From Actinomadura formosensis NBRC 14204 (GTDB taxonomy: Bacteria > Actinomycetota > Actinomycetes > Streptosporangiales > Streptosporangiaceae): DNA of 35,303 nucleotides. The stretch spans positions 1-35,303 of the forward strand of contig NZ_BCQQ01000074.1 in assembly GCF_001552155.1 (NCBI RefSeq). Reading direction: 5' to 3'. Within the stretch, counting starts at the first letter, position 1. The number at the start of each line of letters is the position of its first letter. Both the position numbers and the translations under genes were made by a program. The notes beneath the pieces were generated by a model. The model had not been told where the DNA came from, made no database searches, and saw only the letters and a program-made list of their open reading frames with translations. Below, piece by piece: positions 32,479-35,303 of the stretch.

Positions 32479-33210
32479 TCAGTAGCCCTTGGCGATCCGG
32501 CGGGCCTTCTCCAGGTCGTCGTGGTTGTCGACCTCGACCCACTCGACCTCGCCGATCGGCGCGACGCCGATGCGTCCGCCGCGGTTCACGTGCTCCTGGT
32601 AGCCGTCCTCGTAGTACAGGTCGGGGTCGCGCTCCCAGGTGGCCTTGAGGGCGTCCGCCAGCGGCCCGGCGACGGCGGGTTCGATCAGGGTGGCGCCGAT
32701 GTACTCGCCGTTCGCGGTGGACGGGTCCATCAGCTTGGTAATGGTCTTCAGGTGGCCCTCCCCGTCGAGGATGACCTTCATCTCCTCGTCGGCAAGGGTC
32801 TTCACATCGTCCACGGCAAGGAGGATGTCCGGTCCGCGGTTCGCCAGCAGCGTCTTCTCGACGCTCACCGGATGGACCGTGTCGCCGTTGACCATGAGGA
32901 CGCCCTTGGAGAAGTGCTCCCGGGCCAGCCACATGGAGTAGGCGTTGTTCCACTCCTCGGCCTTGTCGTTGTGAACCAGCGTGATGCTCACGCCGTACCG
33001 TTCCTCAAGGGCGGCCTTGCGGTCCTCGACGGCGCCCGCGCAGTAGCCGACGACGATGACGACGTCGGTCAGCCCGACCTCGGCGAGGTTGCGGAGGGCG
33101 ATGTCCAGGATGGTGGTCTCGCCGTCCACCGGAACCAGGGCCTTGGGGAGGGTGTCGGTGTAGGGCCGCAGCCTCCGGCCCGCACCCGCCGCCAGCACCA
33201 TGCCGATCAT
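32479..33210 (-). CDS. Nucleotidyltransferase, LicC/IPCT-like phospho-alcohol cytidylyltransferase
   Basis: The frame is open to 33462, but ATG 33210 (GAGGAAG just upstream) starts exactly at the NTP-transferase fold: MIGMVLAAGAGRRLRPYTDT with LPKALVPVDG. 243 residues. The block LVHNDKAEEWNNAYSMWLA followed by VLMVNGDTVHP is like LicC (phosphocholine) and inositol-1-phosphate cytidylyltransferases rather than glucose-1-P thymidylyltransferases. C-terminal EWVEVDNHDDLEKARRIA. Expected reaction: CTP + phospho-alcohol to CDP-alcohol + PPi. Being followed by a G1P dehydrogenase and a CDP-alcohol phosphotransferase, glycerol-1-phosphate is the natural guess for substrate; inositol phosphate, phosphocholine or another phosphopolyol are alternatives. 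First gene of a four-gene operon. Confidence 0.85.
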   Translation of the reverse strand: MIGMVLAAGAGRRLRPYTDTLPKALVPVDGETTILDIALRNLAEVGLTDVVIVVGYCAGAVEDRKAALEERYGVSITLVHNDKAEEWNNAYSMWLAREHFSKGVLMVNGDTVHPVSVEKTLLANRGPDILLAVDDVKTLADEEMKVILDGEGHLKTITKLMDPSTANGEYIGATLIEPAVAGPLADALKATWERDPDLYYEDGYQEHVNRGGRIGVAPIGEVEWVEVDNHDDLEKARRIAKGY

Positions 33211-33581
33211 GCTTCCTCTTTCTCCAAGGTCGACTACCACGCCGCCGCCACCGCGACCGATCCGTGCCCGCGCGACGACGCTCCCGCCGCCGGGCAGGAC
33301 GCCACCGTAGGCGGCCGGCGCGGCGTACGCGAACGGGAGCGGGCCGAGCCCCTCGCGGGCACGGTGCACGACATCGTCGTGGCGGAGCGCGAGGACCGTG
33401 ACCGGCACGTGGCCGAGCGGCGCCGATACCGCCTGTGCGAACCCGCACGGCGAGGTAACCATACTCGATCCCGCGCGCTGGGGGCGGGATCGAGCCGCTC
33501 CCGCGGCCCGCCCCGGGAACCGTCCGGTACGTTGAGCGTGGCCGGGTGCCCGGAACGGATTGTCGGGGAGACCGAAGAGAC
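33211..33581. promoter_or_regulatory. Divergent intergenic region with a 10-bp palindrome and -10-like hexamers
   Basis: 371 bp between two divergent starts. CTCGATCCCG (33464-33473) and CGGGATCGAG (33485-33494) are perfect inverted repeats with an 11-bp gap. For the minus strand, TATGGT (33457-33462) is a -10 candidate directly beside the palindrome; for the plus strand, TACGTT (33528-33533) is one. The minus frame stays open through 33462 with moderate GC3 (about 82% over 84 codons by my hand count, lower than the genes), so a leader peptide or N-terminal extension is not excluded. No other feature seen. Confidence 0.4.
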
Positions 33582-34283
33582 ATGGCGACGCGGACGGTGG
33601 CGGTGGTCCTCGCCGGCGGGGTCGGCGAACGCATGGGCGCCGGACGCCCCAAGCAGCTCGTGGAGGTCGGCGGGCGGCCCATCCTGGCGCACGCGATCGG
33701 CGCGTTCGACGCGCATCCCGGCATCGACGAGATCATCGTCGTGATGGCGGCCGGGCATCTGCGGGACGCCGCCGCGATCGCCGCGCCGTTCCGCAAGACG
33801 GCCGCCGTGATCGAAGGCGGCGACACCCGCACCGCCTCCACGGTCGCGGCGCTGCGCGTGCTGGACGGACGTCCGGACGACGTCCGCGTCCTGTTCCACG
33901 ACGCGGCCCGCCCGTTCGTCGACCGCCCGACCATCGACCGCGTGCTGGACGCGCTGGACGCGCACGAGGCCGTCGCGGTGGGCATCCCGTCGTCCGACAC
34001 GATCGTCGTGGTGGAGGACGGCCTGGTCGTCTCGATGCCGCCGCGGGCGGCACTGAGCCGCTTCCAGACCCCGCAGGGCTTCCGGCTCGGCACGATCCGC
34101 AAGGCGTACGAGCTGGCGCTCGCCGACCCGGATCTGCGGGCCACCGACGACTGCGGGATCGTGCACCGCTACCTGCCGGGCGTCCCCATCCGGGTCGTCG
34201 AGGGCAGCGAGCGCAACCTCAAGGTCACCCAGCCCCTCGACGCCGTCATCGCCGAACATCTCGCCACCGAGGTGAACCCTTGA
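33582..34283 (+). CDS. IspD/TarI-family cytidylyltransferase
   Basis: 233 residues; ATG 33582 begins TVAVVLAGGVGERMGAGRPK, so the in-frame GTG 33546 is unlikely. Motifs: GxGxRMGA...PKQL, VLFHDAARPFVDRPTI, SRFQTPQGFRLGTI, ATDDCGIVHRYLPGV and VVEGSERNLKVTQPLD. The family contains IspD (CTP + methylerythritol-4-P) and TarI (CTP + ribitol-5-P). No ispF and no tarJ lie next to it; instead it overlaps a glycerophosphodiesterase gene and sits in a teichoic-type locus with two TagF-like enzymes. I favour supply of CDP-ribitol or another CDP-polyol, but sequence alone does not separate this from IspD. Confidence 0.8.
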   Translation: MATRTVAVVLAGGVGERMGAGRPKQLVEVGGRPILAHAIGAFDAHPGIDEIIVVMAAGHLRDAAAIAAPFRKTAAVIEGGDTRTASTVAALRVLDGRPDDVRVLFHDAARPFVDRPTIDRVLDALDAHEAVAVGIPSSDTIVVVEDGLVVSMPPRAALSRFQTPQGFRLGTIRKAYELALADPDLRATDDCGIVHRYLPGVPIRVVEGSERNLKVTQPLDAVIAEHLATEVNP

Positions 34284-35029
34284 TCTTCGCGAACACCCCC
34301 ACGGTCATCGGCCATCGCGGCTACGGGTCGGGCGATCTCACGCCGCCCGGCGCCGCGGCCCCGGTCGCCGAGAACACGCTGCCGTCCATGCTGGCCGCCG
34401 TCGAGGCGGGCCTGTCGTGGGTCGAGATCGACGTGACGCGCACCGCCGACGACCACCTCGTCCTGCGGCACGACCCGACGACCGCGACCGGCGACCACCT
34501 GGTCGACCTGCCCGCCACGGCGAGCGGCCTGCCCCTGCTCACCGAGATCTTCGACGCGCTGCCGGCCGACGTGGCGGTGGACGTGGACGTCAAGACCGTC
34601 CTGGAGGACGCGCTGGACGAGCCGTCCCGCCGCACCGGCGCGCTGCTCGTCCCGGTGCTGAAACGGGAGGCGAGGCGGCGTCCGCTGCTCGTCACCTCGT
34701 TCGACCCGTCGCTGCTGACGTTCCTGCGCGAGGAGCTGCCGGGCGTCCCGCTGGGGCTGCTGACGTGGCTGCGGTTCCCGCTGTGGCACGCCGTCCCGGC
34801 CGCCGCCGGCCTCGGCCTGGACGTCGTCGCCGTCCACACCGGGTCGTGCGGCATCGACCACCCCGACACGCGGCTGCGTCCGCTGGAGCGCTGCGTGGAC
34901 GTGGCGCACAAGGCGGGCCTGGAGACGGTCGCCTGGTGCCCGTCGGCGCAGGCGGCGCCGGCCTACGCGGCCGCCGGGTTCGACGCGATGGTGGTCAACG
35001 ACGTCCCCGGCGTCCTCGCGGCCGTCTGA
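34280..35029 (+). CDS. Glycerophosphodiester phosphodiesterase (GDPD/GlpQ family), cytoplasmic
   Basis: 249 residues from TTG 34280, which overlaps the previous stop (TTGA) and has GAGGTGA 4 nt upstream; the longer open frame to 33560 lies over the cytidylyltransferase. GDPD signatures: VIGHRGYGSG (first catalytic His), ENTLPSMLAAVEAGLSWVEI with EIDVTRTADDHLVLRHDPTT (metal ligands E, D and second His), LLVTSFDPSLLTFL and AWCPSAQAAPAYAAAGFDAM. Hydrolyses glycerophosphodiesters to glycerol phosphate and an alcohol. No signal peptide, so intracellular: it may recycle glycerophosphodiesters or poly(glycerol-P) precursors. Translationally coupled to the upstream cytidylyltransferase. Confidence 0.88.
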   Translation: MIFANTPTVIGHRGYGSGDLTPPGAAAPVAENTLPSMLAAVEAGLSWVEIDVTRTADDHLVLRHDPTTATGDHLVDLPATASGLPLLTEIFDALPADVAVDVDVKTVLEDALDEPSRRTGALLVPVLKREARRRPLLVTSFDPSLLTFLREELPGVPLGLLTWLRFPLWHAVPAAAGLGLDVVAVHTGSCGIDHPDTRLRPLERCVDVAHKAGLETVAWCPSAQAAPAYAAAGFDAMVVNDVPGVLAAV

Positions 35030-35032
35030 GGG

Positions 35033-35303
35033 CTACTCCTTGCCGCCGTACACCCGCGTCCACTCGCCGGGCCCGTCGTCGTCCGGGCCGCTGTCGATGG
35101 ACGGCTCGGGCTTGCTCTCCCCGCGCGACGGCGGCGCGGGAGATCCGGCCGGGAGCGGAGGCGGATTGGACGCGGCGGGCGGAGCGGGCGGCGCACCGTA
35201 CTGCGGCGCCCCCTGCCACGACGGGCTCTGCGCCGGCGGCGCCTGCGGCGCTCCCATGGGCGCCGGGGCGCCTGGCATGGGCGGCGGGCCCATCGGCGCG
35301 GGC
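35033..35303 (-). CDS. Proline-rich protein, C-terminal part (5' end beyond window)
   Basis: About 89 residues visible, ending WTRVYGGKE at TAG 35033-35035; the frame is open to the window edge, so the ATG at 35293 is probably internal. Composition is dominated by Pro, Ala, Gly, Gln and Ser (APMGAPQAPPAQSPSWQG, PPLPAGSPAPPSRGES), followed by an acidic tail (DSGPDDDGPGEW). This is a low-complexity tail typical of actinobacterial membrane or regulatory proteins. Convergent with the GDPD gene, 3 bp apart. Function unknown. Confidence 0.6.
   Translation of the reverse strand, partial: PAPMGPPPMPGAPAPMGAPQAPPAQSPSWQGAPQYGAPPAPPAASNPPPLPAGSPAPPSRGESKPEPSIDSGPDDDGPGEWTRVYGGKE

Noticed and set aside
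1..35303. tRNA, rRNA, CRISPR array, phage or integrase genes
   Set aside because: No cloverleaf-type sequence, rRNA segment, regular short repeat-spacer pattern, integrase or phage structural gene was noticed on either strand.

Overview
The window is very GC-rich DNA with strong G/C bias at third codon positions, frequent GTG/TTG starts and short overlapping operons. This points to a filamentous actinomycete. A Streptosporangiales / Thermomonosporaceae (Actinomadura-like) host is my best guess, but nothing in the window fixes the genus. Most of it is a cell-envelope glycopolymer locus of the teichoic/teichuronic acid type, interrupted by a housekeeping block and one TnpB transposon.

Layout. 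(1) 1-10002, plus strand: two tandem membrane acyltransferases (the first cut by the window edge), two large GT2-CDP-glycerol glycerophosphotransferase (TagF-type) fusion proteins, a small beta-rich companion protein and a GT4 glycosyltransferase. (2) 9988-12619: a minus-strand GT-C-like membrane glycosyltransferase and a divergent plus-strand CDP-alcohol phosphotransferase that ends in a strong hairpin. (3) 12683-14110: an IS605/IS1341-type tnpB element on the minus strand, inserted into a methyltransferase gene of which only about the last 53 codons remain. (4) 14237-18250, minus strand: wecB (UDP-GlcNAc 2-epimerase), a coiled-coil protein and a tandem-domain glycosyltransferase. Facing away from it at 18293-22265, plus strand: GT4, wecC (UDP-ManNAc dehydrogenase), GT4. 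Together these would make UDP-ManNAcA and build a ManNAcA-containing (teichuronic-like) chain. (5) 22273-29537: mostly unrelated genes: a membrane-anchored beta-propeller protein, a small SpoT-like HD hydrolase, an SRPBCC protein, an acetoacetate-decarboxylase-like protein with a TetR-type operator in front, a HelD-family RNA-polymerase motor and a TetR regulator. (6) 33210-29568, minus-strand operon: LicC/IPCT-like cytidylyltransferase, archaeal-type glycerol-1-phosphate dehydrogenase, CDP-alcohol phosphotransferase with an altered catalytic motif, GT2. Facing away from it: an IspD/TarI-family cytidylyltransferase coupled to a glycerophosphodiester phosphodiesterase. (7) The 3' end of a proline-rich protein at the right edge.

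How they may work together. The TagF-type enzymes need CDP-glycerol or CDP-ribitol, and the IspD/TarI-like enzyme is a candidate supplier. The GDPD could recycle glycerophosphodiesters. The most intriguing part is block 6. A G1P dehydrogenase, a phospho-alcohol cytidylyltransferase and a CDP-alcohol phosphotransferase sit in one tight operon. Read literally, they could make sn-glycerol-1-phosphate, activate it with CTP and transfer it to an acceptor. That would be a glycerol-phosphate branch of opposite stereochemistry to the usual sn-3 teichoic acid precursor. This is inference from gene content. No polymer exporter (TagGH-type), TagO-type initiator or GGGP synthase is seen in the window.
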